NCBI GenBank assembly: GCA_907165275.2
Contig: CAJRBF020000006.1
Location: forward strand, 62,001-126,000
DNA length: 64,000 bases
Reading direction: 5' to 3'
DNA from: Zygaena filipendulae
Taxonomy: Eukaryota > Arthropoda > Insecta > Lepidoptera > Zygaenidae
In this document: one piece after another, positions 32,401 through 41,696 of the stretch
Numbering within the stretch: position 1 is the stretch's first letter
Layout: the number at the start of each line of letters is the position of its first letter
Position numbers and translations under genes: made by a program
The notes under the pieces: model-generated
What the model was told of the DNA's origin: nothing
Database searches by the model: none
The model's input: the letters and a program-made list of their open reading frames with translations, nothing else

Positions 32401-35400
32401 GCTTTAATTTATTAATAAGATGCCATCTTGTTCTTGCATCATGATCAGTTTCTATGATCGTGAGATCTGCTCTCTCTGATAAAAAGTGCGCTGGTGTTAA
32501 AAAGTCTATGTCCTCGATGTTTTCTGATATTCCGCATAACGGGCGAGAGTTTAAACAGGCTTCTATTTGTGCTAAAATCGTGGAATACTCTTCAAATGTC
32601 AATTTTTGCTCTCCAATTGTCCTCCTTAAATGATATTTAAGGCTGCGTACTGACCTCTCCCATAGACCTCCTGCTGAGGGCCATGACGGCGCATTAAAAT
32701 GCCAAGTGATATTCAGTGATGATATTTGTTGATAAAAGCTATCGTTAAAAATTTTCTTTATCTCCTGATATTCTTCGCTGATAATTCTGTTAGCTTTGAT
32801 AAAATTTGTTCCATTATCGCTATAAATGTGATGAGGAGCACCTCTCCTGGCAGCCATCCTCCGAAGAGCTGCTAAAAATGCTTCACTACTCAAATCGGAC
32901 ACCAGTTCCAGATGTACGGCCTTGGTGACCATACAGATAAAAACCGCTATATATCCTTTCGTGGTTTTTATTCCTCGTCCTTTATTTGCTTTGATATCTA
33001 CAAATCCTGTGTAATCCACTCCGGTATGATAGAAAGGTGGAGCTGGATTAATTCGAGCTTCTGGTAGATCTCCCATGAGTTGATATTTAAGTTCTGGATT
33101 GTTTTTTCTGCAGATAATACACTCCCTTAATAGTTTTTTGGTTGCTCTATTCCCTCCAATAATCCAATATTTTTGCCTTAAGTTTGATAACGTGAGCCTG
33201 GGTCCGCCGTGATAAGTTAACTGATGTGCCTCGTCAATTAAAAGTTGCGTTAATTTATGATTATGTGGAATAATAATGGGGTGTTTCATTTCATACGGGA
33301 TGTGTGCATTTCTTAATCTCCCTCCGACTCTTAATATTCCTTTTTCGTCGATAAACGGATATAAATTCAATAAATTACTTTTGTTATCCACTTTGTTATG
33401 TTTTCTTAATTGCTCAATGTTCGTTTCAAATACAACATATTGCACATACTTTATTATTTGTAACTTTGCATTCTTCAATTCCAGTAATGTGAGATAGGTA
33501 TTTGCAGGTTTCTGTTTACATTTGAATGCTCGTCGTATCCATGCAAATACACGAACAATTTTTTTGAACGAGTTATGTCTATCTAATAATGTTGCTATAA
33601 TATTGGTATGAATGTCTGTTTGTACGACATTGCTTCTATGTACTTTTAATTCATGATTTGTCGAGTAATTAATTTTGTCTTCTTTTTCTGATATTGATAG
33701 TGACTGTAACCATTTCGGGCCATTCCACCATAGTTTGAGATCCTTTAACTGTGCTATATCCGTACCTCGACTAGCTATGTCTGCCGGGTTTTCGTTGGTT
33801 TTTACATAATGCCAATGTTTTGATGATATCGCTGTTGTTATTTGCCTGACTCGATTTGCTACAAAGGGTTTCCAGCGCGTAGGCTCCCCCTGTAGCCAGC
33901 CAAGGACTATCATCGAATCGCTCCAACCATATATTTTGATATTATAAGTATTATAACACTCTTGAACTTTGTTCATAAGTTTTGATAAAAGCTGTGCTGC
34001 GCATAATTCCAGCCTGGGTAATGAGATAGTTTTCTTGCTTGGCACAATTTTACTTTTTGCAGTGAGTAGTGTGACGTAATATGTTGGTTCTTGTTTAATT
34101 CGTGCGTAAATCACGGCTGCATACGCTTTTAGGGATGCATCACAAAATCCATGAAACTCTATTTCATCTTTTTCTGTACAATTAATCCATCGTGGGATTT
34201 CTATTTGACTCATGTTTTCGAGATCAGTTCTTATTTTTAACCATTCTTTGTTTACTTTCGGTGGAATACTGTCCTCCCACTTAGAACACTGAGTCCAAAC
34301 AGTTTGAAATAGTATTTTTAATTTAGTGGTGACCGGAACTAACCATCCAATAGGGTCAAATAGTTTCGAAATTTCTGAAAGTAACATTCTTTTCGTTATC
34401 TTTGTTGAATTATGTAGTGTCATATTACACGTGAATGTGAATTTGTCTTCGGTAGAGTTCCATTGTAATCCTAAAGTTTTTCCTACACCTTCTGATTTAA
34501 ATTGATAAAGTATGTTTTCGGTGCTTTGTTTATTCGCAATTGCGTCCAACATCTTTGGTTCAGTACATGCCCATTTTCGTAGAGTGAACCCTCCTGATTT
34601 TAATACATTACACAAATCTGATATTTGTTGTTTTCCTTTATTAATAGAGTGCGCTCCATATACAAGGTCATCCATATAAAATGCTTGTTCAATGATATCT
34701 GCTGCTTCAGGATAGCTGCTTCTTTCGTCAGTTGCTAGTTTCTTCAACGTCATCATTGCCAAAAATGGTGCTGCCTTCGTACCATAAGTCACTGTCGTCA
34801 GTTGATAATCTTGAATAGGTTGCTGTTGATAGTCTCTCCACACGATTTTTTGATAATTTTGATGACGTTCACTGATATAGATCTGCCGGTACATCTTCTC
34901 AATGTCCGCAGTGTATGCATATTTATACTGCCTCCATTTTAGAACTAGAGCCTGTAAGTCTTGCTGTAGGTTGGGCCCTTTATACATTACATCATTTAGA
35001 CTCATCCCTGAGGACGTCGTTGCTGACGCGTTAAATACTACGCGTAATTTAGTTGTAGTCGAATCTGTGCGATGTACTCCATGATGCGGTAGGAAACATT
35101 CTGTCGTATACGTATTTTTTGAAGGGACCATGTGACCTAGTTCTTGATATTCCTTAATAAATGCTTTGTAATCAGTTGATAACGCTACGTCTCTGTCTAG
35201 TTTTCTTTCCAAATTTTTAAACTGAGCTATTGCTAGCTCTTTTGATCTCCCTAATTGATATTTCTCCTCTTCTTTGAAAGGTAATTCGACCTCATATCGC
35301 CCATCGTCACGTCGCTTCGTCGTTTTATTATAATGTTGTATACAATGTTGATCTTCTTCTGATATGTTTGACGCTTCATTGATATCCTCTATCTCCCAAA

Positions 35401-38168
35401 ATTTATGTATATTTTTCAAGTTTGATAACACCACGTTACAACGAAATGATTTCATATTCCCACATAAAACCCATCCCAGTTGAGTTTGCTGGGCAAGTGG
35501 TTGAGATAAATTTTCTCCCCTGATGATGCCTCCTAACATGATAAGTGCATAAATATCTGCACCAAATAATAAATCTACCGGTCTGCTAATATGATATTCT
35601 GGATCAGCTAAATTAATATTCTTGATATACTCCCATGAGGGCTTTTCAAATGATACGTTGGGCAGATTTTTAATTAAGTTGTTCATGATATATACTTCGG
35701 CCTTAAATGAAAACTCATTGTAAATTGAGTTACATTTGATATTAAGCGTTCCTTTACAGCTACTTTCTCTCGCACCTACTCCAAAAACGATCGCTTTACT
35801 CTGTCGTCTTTTAATTCCTAATGTTTGTGCTCCATGCTCCGTGATAAGAGACAATTGCGACCCTTGGTCAATCAAGGCTCTCATCCTTATGATTGATCCA
35901 TCTGCGGCCTCGACATTAACTAACGCCGTAGATAATAAAGTTTCCATTGTTTCGTATTGCGATACATGCGACATATTTGTACCATATTGATTTTGATTAC
36001 TTCTATTAAATGTAACACGTTTTGCAACTTCGTGACCCAATTTTGTTGGTGGCTTCCTTTGCCTATAGGCGTCATGTATCACCGTATGATGATTCTCCGA
36101 ACAAATGCGGCATCGTCTTTGTGAGGTACATATTTTGTCATAATGTGGATATAAGCAATTCTGGCATATATTCCTTTGTTGTATCATATTTAATTTTGCG
36201 TCATTCGTCATACTTAAAAAGTTTTTACAATAAACTAATGCATGTTCATGATTGCATAACGGACACCTTTTGTTCCATGCCGATGACGGTGCCGTTGCAT
36301 AAAAGGATCGCATAAATGGCTTCGGCGAGTTATTATTCCAACTGTAATTTGAATACTTGTTATAATACTGCATGTTCTTTCTAGGGCCGTGGTACATACT
36401 TTGATTAGTTTGATAGTTGTTACTCTTCTGATAAATATTGTTCTGCGTCCGATTTTGATACCATTAACGGTTCGCATAAAGGCTGTAAAATTTATAGTTT
36501 GAACATGTAACATGTCATCCAACTTGCTGAATGACCCTTGTGATTTTTCCTTTACCGATTCTTGTTTTTCATAATTATTCTTCGCACCTATCTCTTCGCT
36601 TGATACGTTCCCCTCTTCCTGATAAGCGTGGCCTGATTCTTCCACTGATAATTTCCCTTTTTGATATTGTTTACTCGTACTTGCGATTGCTCCTTTTGAA
36701 TACGCACTCGGCTCTGTTGCCGAGTTATCCATGATGTATGTTTTAATTTTGCGATACAGCTTCTCCGTTTTTTCATAGTATTTTCCTTGAAAATACGGCT
36801 GTTCTTTGTCTTCAGCCTTTAAAATTTCATTATGATTACCCTGATATTCTCCCCAATACGATTCTAAAGTCTCTAGTTTGCGTGAAAAATAGTTAGGGTG
36901 GACTTACGTTCCTTTCCATCCTTTTGCATGTTGCTCTGCAGCTTTTCCATGGCTGCATAGAGCTCAGCTTGAGACTCGTACAGATAGTCTATGTTGAGAC
37001 TCATAATTATACTCTTAACACAGATATGAACTCTTGCTAGGCTGATATACCCCGATACCCCGATATACTCCTGATACAATGATATGCTCTTGATCCCCTA
37101 TATCCCCTTGATATGCTGCTCACTGCAACGCTTGATAACCCCCGATATACCCCTTGATATGCTGCTCGCTGCAACGCTTGATAACCCCCGATATATCCCT
37201 TGATATGCTGCTCACTGCAACGCTTGATAACCCCCGATATACCCCTTGATATGCTGCTCACTGCAACGCTTGATAACCCCCGATATATCCCTTGATATGC
37301 TGCTCACTGCAACGCTTGATAACCCCCGATACACCCCTTGATATGCTGCTCACTGCAACGCTTGATAAACCCCGATAATTCCCCTTGATATGCTGCTCAC
37401 TGCAACGCTTGATAATCCCCGATATAACCCTTGATAATCCGATGTTCCACTATTCACTAATGTCCACACAAAAATTCACTGATAACGTCACAGTTTGTCA
37501 CTACACTCCACGAGCTCGAGAGTCCGTCACTGGTACCCAATTAATAGCTCGAAGGACCAAAAATGTGTGGGGCACAGTGACCTGTGACTGATACGACTAG
37601 ATATATTGATTTATTCGTTTATTGTATATCAGGGTGATTGTCTATGATAGATGTTGTGGTCGGCACGGGACGCGGCTGGCGAGCCGATTCGTTTGTTATG
37701 GATTTATTGATAGTATACCGACGCCCGTGACCGACATGAATCGACTGCCGCGACCGGGCCGTAGGAAAGAGGCTCGATCGCGTAAATCGCTGTCGAAAGC
37801 AGTGTTCGGTTTCACGCAGTGGACCGAACACCCTCCTAGAAACAAATCGGAATTCTATGTTATTTGGCGATAACGTAACGGAAAAAGTCAAAACTGCAAA
37901 GACAATACAGCAGTCTGGGGACGCGTTGAAAACTCAACAAAAACCAAAGACGCCTGCAGTACGTCCTAACAATAACGCCAATAGGAAGAAGGGTAATTTA
38001 AACTTCGTCGGCCAGCACCGCAAATTGGACAACAAGCCGCAGAGCGGCGCAAAGAAGTTTTCGTGGGGAGCACAGCGCCCGACAGCGAACACCAGCTCGT
38101 CCCGACAGCGCCGGTCCTCGCCCCAGCGGACCTCGCCTCAGCGGGCTCCAGCTCATCTTCGGAGATAG
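29432..38168 (+). CDS. DIRS Gag, two exons, interrupted by BEL1
   Basis: Exon 1 is 29432-29546 (MGKRSKERSEEEIRRK...), ending CG|GTAAGC. The intron is 29547-29772, ending TTTGTCACAG. Exon 2 starts ATTCGCCGC at 29773, and the split codon G|AT keeps the frame. Exon 2 runs to KFKDIL at the BEL1 left LTR (30512) and resumes at 37836 as LETNRNSMLFGDNV after one TSD copy is removed. It ends at 38168 in an Arg/Ser/Pro-rich tail. The protein has a Pro-rich segment and a basic, Asn-rich C-terminus; no zinc knuckle is seen. It overlaps the RT ORF by about 106 nt. The insertion inactivates it. Confidence 0.8.
30513..30779 (-). mobile_element. BEL1 3' LTR (267 bp)
   Basis: TGTGTGGGGCACAG...GGACCGAACA on plus. 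It is the same length as 37564-37830 and differs at 5 positions by my count (about 2%). The flank TCCTC (30508-30512) pairs with CCCTC (37831-37835), one mismatch. Confidence 0.92.
31028..36397 (-). CDS. BEL1 Pol-Env polyprotein (1789 aa)
   Basis: A single open frame. Two zinc knuckles lie at about 40-95 (CPLCNHEHALVYC; CRICSENHHTVIHD). The aspartic protease is ALIDQGSQLSLI (about 173). The RT has TADIEKMYRQI and YMDD (574-577), followed by RNase H. The integrase has an HHCC zinc domain (about 1055-1100) and the D, D, E core (GVDYTGF about 1123; YSDNGTNF about 1190; WER about 1240). From about 1450 the frame continues into an Env-like region: hydrophobic signal (ISLILFLTIVSPASALF), RQRR furin-like site (about 1571) followed by a Gly-rich fusion-peptide-like GIINGVG, a coiled-coil-prone stretch, a transmembrane segment (about 1737-1756) and a basic tail. 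The pattern resembles insect errantivirus/baculovirus F-type fusion proteins. The ORF is uninterrupted; the pol frame is open only from about 36464. Confidence 0.9.
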   Translation of the reverse strand: MYHGPRKNMQYYNKYSNYSWNNNSPKPFMRSFYATAPSSAWNKRCPLCNHEHALVYCKNFLSMTNDAKLNMIQQRNICQNCLYPHYDKICTSQRRCRICSENHHTVIHDAYRQRKPPTKLGHEVAKRVTFNRSNQNQYGTNMSHVSQYETMETLLSTALVNVEAADGSIIRMRALIDQGSQLSLITEHGAQTLGIKRRQSKAIVFGVGARESSCKGTLNIKCNSIYNEFSFKAEVYIMNNLIKNLPNVSFEKPSWEYIKNINLADPEYHISRPVDLLFGADIYALIMLGGIIRGENLSQPLAQQTQLGWVLCGNMKSFRCNVVLSNLKNIHKFWEIEDINEASNISEEDQHCIQHYNKTTKRRDDGRYEVELPFKEEEKYQLGRSKELAIAQFKNLERKLDRDVALSTDYKAFIKEYQELGHMVPSKNTYTTECFLPHHGVHRTDSTTTKLRVVFNASATTSSGMSLNDVMYKGPNLQQDLQALVLKWRQYKYAYTADIEKMYRQIYISERHQNYQKIVWRDYQQQPIQDYQLTTVTYGTKAAPFLAMMTLKKLATDERSSYPEAADIIEQAFYMDDLVYGAHSINKGKQQISDLCNVLKSGGFTLRKWACTEPKMLDAIANKQSTENILYQFKSEGVGKTLGLQWNSTEDKFTFTCNMTLHNSTKITKRMLLSEISKLFDPIGWLVPVTTKLKILFQTVWTQCSKWEDSIPPKVNKEWLKIRTDLENMSQIEIPRWINCTEKDEIEFHGFCDASLKAYAAVIYARIKQEPTYYVTLLTAKSKIVPSKKTISLPRLELCAAQLLSKLMNKVQECYNTYNIKIYGWSDSMIVLGWLQGEPTRWKPFVANRVRQITTAISSKHWHYVKTNENPADIASRGTDIAQLKDLKLWWNGPKWLQSLSISEKEDKINYSTNHELKVHRSNVVQTDIHTNIIATLLDRHNSFKKIVRVFAWIRRAFKCKQKPANTYLTLLELKNAKLQIIKYVQYVVFETNIEQLRKHNKVDNKSNLLNLYPFIDEKGILRVGGRLRNAHIPYEMKHPIIIPHNHKLTQLLIDEAHQLTYHGGPRLTLSNLRQKYWIIGGNRATKKLLRECIICRKNNPELKYQLMGDLPEARINPAPPFYHTGVDYTGFVDIKANKGRGIKTTKGYIAVFICMVTKAVHLELVSDLSSEAFLAALRRMAARRGAPHHIYSDNGTNFIKANRIISEEYQEIKKIFNDSFYQQISSLNITWHFNAPSWPSAGGLWERSVRSLKYHLRRTIGEQKLTFEEYSTILAQIEACLNSRPLCGISENIEDIDFLTPAHFLSERADLTIIETDHDARTRWHLINKLKQDLWKRWKMEYLSQLSARSKWWKKHENIKLGDLVIIKDDNLPPGKWAMGRVMEVHPGNDGLVRVGTLKTKNGIMKRPVSKISLLPLQSNSSTVSDEQKSDEGKDRVRNQANNNSKLAKSYQFISMAISLILFLTIVSPASALFNVTKFNEDQFYYYYFDSIANLQLIRDDWTMIVYYNMSPYWEGATAVNKFTQYLERTCDKFQEQTRCQMILLQLRHEQTELQYYNQLLLNQEGNGISRQRRGIINGVGYIANTLFGVLDDRFAEQYKKDIELLKNNQRYLESLWRNQTSVVEGEYNLLKRTEEISKAGLIHLSERCVIKGEDFTFYSHHQSANTLYINSASMSVDIPQINYVINISLPTIENEAPEQKEINQSLAELHNQIATMKEKVQSSEISISGHDIHQYVVSYVIIAAAAVLGASIWWRRRRRALRFPPPAQAENRASSDVRVCSECAKRK
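36440..37004 (-). pseudogene. BEL1 gag, short and frameshifted
   Basis: It starts at ATG 37004 (MSLNIDYLYESQAELYAAM). Near 36900 the frame stops, but another frame continues FSRKLETLESYWGEYQGNH through MDNSATEPSAYSKG to INFTAFMRTVNGI. It then changes frame again to reach pol. Only about 190 residues of Gag are present, against several hundred in typical BEL/Pao Gags. An internal deletion plus indels is the likely cause. Confidence 0.65.
37082..37435. repeat. BEL1 leader minisatellite, 46-bp unit, about 7 copies
   Basis: GCTGCTCACTGCAACGCTTG recurs at 37115, 37161, 37207, 37253, 37299, 37345 and 37392, separated by ATAACCCCCGATATA-type sequence. It lies between the primer site and gag, in the untranslated leader on minus. 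Roo-type BEL elements are known to carry repeats at a comparable place. Confidence 0.9.
37547..37559 (-). other. BEL1 primer-binding site
   Basis: Minus-strand TGGTCCTTCGAGC begins 4 nt inside the 5' LTR end (a T-run separates them). It has the 5' TGG needed to pair with a tRNA CCA end. Confidence 0.75.
37564..37830 (-). mobile_element. BEL1 5' LTR (267 bp)
   Basis: On minus it reads TGTTCGGTCC...CCCCACACA. It is the partner of 30513-30779. Confidence 0.92.
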
Positions 38169-40069
38169 ATCAGGTACGTTATGCGGGACGCCTGCGTCAT
38201 TTTTATGATAAATGGGCTGAAATAACTACCGATCCGACGGTTTTATCATGGGTTCAAGGTTACTTGATACCATTTAAATGTACCCCATACCGAACTGATA
38301 GTCCTAATGTATATTCCAAATCTTTAGAAGAAGCTAAGGATTTTGAGAAATGTATAAATCATTTATTAAATATCAATGCTATATCGCACTGTGATCACGA
38401 GAATGGCGAATTTCTGTCCACTGTGTTTTTAGTCCCCAAACCAAATGGGGACAAACGTTTTATTTTAAATCTAAAATGTTTGAATAAGTTTGTTGAAACG
38501 AGGCATTTTAAGATGGAGGATTACCGTACGGCGTCCAAACTGATAACAGAAAACTGTTATATGGCATCAATTGATTTGAAAGACGCTTATTTTTTACTTC
38601 CCGTACATAAGTCTCACAGAAAATATCTTCGTTTCAATTATAATAATGTTCTTTATGAATTTAACTGTCTCCCATTTGGTTTGTGCACAGCACCATACGT
38701 TTTTACCAAATTATTAAAACCTGTCATTGAATTACTTCGAAGCAACGGTATAATATCTGTAATATACCTTGACGATTACTTTTGCCTTGGACAAACTACC
38801 CTCGAATGTAAGCAAAACATTGATTCTACGATAAATTTATTCGAAAACTTAGGTTTTTTAATAAATTTCGAGAAAAGTTGCTTGGAGCCGCAAACTCAAT
38901 GTAAATTCCTAGGTTTTGAATTTGATTCTAAGAATATGTTATTAAAGCTACCGAACACTAAGAAAATAAAAATTAAAGATAAGATCTTAAAATTTTTAAA
39001 TTTACAAAAATGTAAACTGCGAGATTTTGCTCGGTTTTTGGGTCTTTTGATCTCAGCCTGCCCTGCCATGCAGTATTCATGGTTATATACTAAATATTTT
39101 GAACAATTTAAATATCATTGTTTGCTTGCTAACCCTAGTTACGATCAAGTTGTAAAACTACCTTGTAATTTAAAACCAGACTTAATTTGGTGGTTAAGTC
39201 ATATCGATCATGGTTCAAAATCCATAGGTGACCAACATGATTTAGAAATATTCACTGATTCATCAAAAAGCGGCTGGGGTGGCTATTGTAACAACGATAG
39301 ATGTTCTGGCTACTGGAAAGATAGTGAAATATCTTTACACATAAACGAGTTAGAACTCAAAGCAGCTTTTCTCGCTCTCAAATGTTTTGCATATAACTTG
39401 ACTAATGTTAGAATATTGTTACGCATCGATAATGTGACTGCAATATCTTGCCTGAATAGAATGGGTAGTGTACAATTTGAACATCTGAATATAATTTCTA
39501 GAGAAATTTGGATATGGTGCGAAACGCGTAGAATAGTTATTTTCGCTTCGTATATAAATACAAAAGCAAATGTTGAAGCAGACCGTTTGTCTCGAAAGAA
39601 ATTTCAAGACACTGAATGGGAACTTAATAACGAATCATATGATAAAATTGTTAGTTGCCTTGGTCAACCCTCTATAGATCTTTTTGCAAGTAGACAAAAT
39701 TCTAAGTGCTCTAAGTATGTTTCTTGGCAGAAAGATCCAGATTCATGGGCAATAGATGCCTTTACAATATCATGGATAAATGAATTATTCTACGCTTTCC
39801 CCCCATTCTGTCTAATTACAAAAGTCTTGCAAAAAATTATAAATGAAGAAGCTGAAGGTATAATGGTAGTACCCTATTGGCCTACGCAACCCTGGTTCCC
39901 TGTTTTCCAAAGACTAGTTTTCTCGAAGCTAATTTATTTGAAACCTAGTAAAAAATTATTAATTTCCCCTTTCAGGACATGCCACAATCTGTATCGCAGT
40001 CTGACCTTAGTTGCCGCGAAGCTTTCAGGCAAATATTATACAAAAAAGGTTTATCTCCAAGATCGATAG
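38063..40069 (+). CDS. DIRS reverse transcriptase-RNase H (up to 668 aa)
   Basis: An intact frame. RT motifs: VFLVPKPNGDKRFILNLK, MASIDLKDAYFLLPV, LPFGLCTAPYVFTKLL and the active site YLDDYF. RNase H has LEIFTDSS, INELELKAAF, RIDNVTA and EADRLSRK, so D-E-D-D is present. The C-terminal extension (IDLFASRQNSKC, AFPPF, VVPYWPTQPWFP) is the region conserved downstream of RNase H in DIRS proteins; whether it has methyltransferase activity is not clear. The ORF overlaps gag at its start and the recombinase at its end, as in compact DIRS elements. Confidence 0.9.
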   Translation: MGSTAPDSEHQLVPTAPVLAPADLASAGSSSSSEIDQVRYAGRLRHFYDKWAEITTDPTVLSWVQGYLIPFKCTPYRTDSPNVYSKSLEEAKDFEKCINHLLNINAISHCDHENGEFLSTVFLVPKPNGDKRFILNLKCLNKFVETRHFKMEDYRTASKLITENCYMASIDLKDAYFLLPVHKSHRKYLRFNYNNVLYEFNCLPFGLCTAPYVFTKLLKPVIELLRSNGIISVIYLDDYFCLGQTTLECKQNIDSTINLFENLGFLINFEKSCLEPQTQCKFLGFEFDSKNMLLKLPNTKKIKIKDKILKFLNLQKCKLRDFARFLGLLISACPAMQYSWLYTKYFEQFKYHCLLANPSYDQVVKLPCNLKPDLIWWLSHIDHGSKSIGDQHDLEIFTDSSKSGWGGYCNNDRCSGYWKDSEISLHINELELKAAFLALKCFAYNLTNVRILLRIDNVTAISCLNRMGSVQFEHLNIISREIWIWCETRRIVIFASYINTKANVEADRLSRKKFQDTEWELNNESYDKIVSCLGQPSIDLFASRQNSKCSKYVSWQKDPDSWAIDAFTISWINELFYAFPPFCLITKVLQKIINEEAEGIMVVPYWPTQPWFPVFQRLVFSKLIYLKPSKKLLISPFRTCHNLYRSLTLVAAKLSGKYYTKKVYLQDR

Positions 40070-41004
40070 AAATTATGCTATCCTCGTTATCTGATTCGAC
40101 TTACAAACAATACGATGGATGTATAAAGTCTTGGCTAATTTATTGTAATACACATAGTTATGATTATTTTGCAGCTTCTGTTCCTATTGTAATTCATTTC
40201 CTAACAACAATTTTTGATAAGGGTGCTAAATATGGTACTATCAACTCCTACAAATCAGCACTGTCTTTGTTACTAGGGAATCTTATGGACGATGACAGAA
40301 TCAAAAGATTCATGAAAGGAGTTTTCCGATTGAGGCCAACTAATCCTAAGTATAATGTGACATGGGACCCAGCCATTGTTCTTAATTATTTAGCACAAAA
40401 ATGGCCAAATACTGATCTCAGTCTGGAAACTCTTTCCAAGAAAACAGCGACTCTGTTGGCCTTGGTGACCGCACATCGAGTTCAAACCTTAACTTTAATT
40501 AAATTAAGTAACATCTCTATTAACTCACCTATTGATATCACTATTACTATCCCTGATTTAATTAAGACTTCTAAACCTAATTCTACTCAACCTATTTTAA
40601 GATTACCATACTTTAATACTCGTCCTCAAATATGTCCTGCAACATGTTTACAAAACTACATAAATGAAACACAATCACTTCGTAAAGATAATTATTTATT
40701 TATAAGTTACAGACGCCCTTATGCTAAAATATCCTCACAAACACTTAGTCACTGGATTAAGGACACTCTCCAAAATAGTGGTATAGACACATCGGTATTT
40801 ACCGCTCACAGCACAAGACACGCGTCCACATCATTGGCCAACAGACTCGGTGTCAATATTGACATTATTAGAAAAACTGCAGGCTGGTCTGAATCTTCTT
40901 CTGTTTTCGCTCGTTTTTATAATAAGGAAATTGTTATTAATCCCAATCAATTTGCTACATCTGTACTCTCCGCTGATTGCAACCTGCAACAAAATGAGAT
41001 TTAA
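39979..41004 (+). CDS. DIRS tyrosine recombinase (341 aa)
   Basis: It starts at ATG 39979, overlapping the RT frame by 91 nt. The N-terminal SAM-like core-binding region includes SDSTYKQYDGCIKSWLIYC. The catalytic domain has Arg in VTAHRVQTL, the HxxR box in TAHSTRHAST, then AGW and the nucleophile Tyr in FARFYNKEI. It replaces the DDE integrase and integrates circular cDNA by site-specific recombination. No disruption is seen. Confidence 0.92.
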   Translation: MPQSVSQSDLSCREAFRQILYKKGLSPRSIEIMLSSLSDSTYKQYDGCIKSWLIYCNTHSYDYFAASVPIVIHFLTTIFDKGAKYGTINSYKSALSLLLGNLMDDDRIKRFMKGVFRLRPTNPKYNVTWDPAIVLNYLAQKWPNTDLSLETLSKKTATLLALVTAHRVQTLTLIKLSNISINSPIDITITIPDLIKTSKPNSTQPILRLPYFNTRPQICPATCLQNYINETQSLRKDNYLFISYRRPYAKISSQTLSHWIKDTLQNSGIDTSVFTAHSTRHASTSLANRLGVNIDIIRKTAGWSESSSVFARFYNKEIVINPNQFATSVLSADCNLQQNEI

Positions 41005-41159
41005 TAAGTTGTTTTTGTTGTTTTTGTTATGTATGTAGACATTAAATAAATAAAAATAGATAATTTACATACCTGAATTATTAAACAAATGAATTGTTTA
41101 AATACACCGGTGGTTCTTATTATTTCACATCACTCTCTAAACATCGTACATAAGTTAAA

Positions 41160-41267
41160 ATAAGTCGCGTCAAACAAAATTATGAAACGTAATTGAATAT
41201 CAAACGAACTTACAAAGTGAAGTTCGATTACAATTATGTGAGTAATTTTGTTTGACGCGACTTATAT
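41160..41267. repeat. Hairpin-like inverted repeat (possible DIRS internal complementary region or MITE)
   Basis: The ends ATAAGTCGCGTCAAACAAAA and the reverse complement TTTTGTTTGACGCGACTTAT enclose about 108 bp. The right two-thirds is an exact reverse complement of 41608-41679, just outside the DIRS right repeat. Confidence 0.7.
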
Positions 41268-41406
41268 ATCCATACCCGCCCTGAAAAATAAAATATGTAT
41301 TTACATAGGTAAATACAGTATATTACTTAAATAATTATGTTTTAACATAGTTTTGACCCTCCCTATAAAATGTGAAATAATGTGAAGGTAGATTAACTTT
41401 AAACGT

Positions 41407-41599
41407 AATGAGACCTCGCGCGCCATTCCGACACCTGCTGCACGGCGGAGATGACGTAACGGAAGCGCGCTAGTGACTTTTTAATTTTATTTTGTACAAA
41501 TTGGGGATACCAGTACAAAATTAATTAATACTACTAAAAATATTTAACTTTTCTCTAAAATTTCTGTGTGAAAGGCTGGTGAGTGCGAACACGGGTACA
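41407..41599. repeat. DIRS right inverted terminal repeat (193 bp)
   Basis: Reverse complement of 29169-29361. It starts AATGAGACCTCGCGCGCC and ends ACACGGGTACA. Confidence 0.9.
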
Positions 41600-41607
41600 A
41601 AAGTAAA

Positions 41608-41679
41608 AATAAGTCGCGTCAAACAAAATTACTCACATAATTGTAATCGAACTTCACTTTGTAAGTTCGTTTGATATTC
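41608..41679. repeat. Second copy of the TCGCGTCAAACAAAATTA sequence, opposite orientation
   Basis: ATAAGTCGCGTCAAACAAAA to GTTTGATATTCAA is the exact reverse complement of about 41196-41267. Confidence 0.75.
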
Positions 41680-41696
41680 AAATATATCAACTAAAT

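Larger units (their letters stand above)
30513..37830 (-). mobile_element. BEL1: BEL/Pao LTR retrotransposon with env-like domain (7.3 kb)
   Basis: 5' LTR 37830-37564, primer site 37559-37547, 46-bp leader repeats, degenerate or short gag (37004 to about 36440), Pol-Env ORF (36397-31028), short 3' UTR, 3' LTR 30779-30513. It is inserted in frame in the DIRS gag. LTR divergence of about 2% indicates a fairly recent insertion. Confidence 0.9.
29169..41599 (+). mobile_element. DIRS-like tyrosine-recombinase retrotransposon carrying a BEL1 insertion
   Basis: Inverted terminal repeats of 193 bp enclose a spliced gag, an RT-RNase H ORF and a tyrosine recombinase ORF, all on plus and each intact once BEL1 (30513-37830) is removed. 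No target duplication is evident, as expected for YR elements, which integrate through a circular intermediate. Without BEL1 the element is about 5.1 kb. A possible internal complementary region lies at 41160-41267. Confidence 0.88.

Noticed and set aside
36880..36925. A 35-nt intron in the BEL1 gag (GTAAGT...ACTAG)
   Set aside because: It would restore the frame, but it is far below the usual minimum intron size in insects. A small indel is more likely.
37082..37435. CRISPR-like array
   Set aside because: The regular 46-bp units are near-identical throughout with no variable spacers. It is a leader minisatellite of a eukaryotic retroelement.
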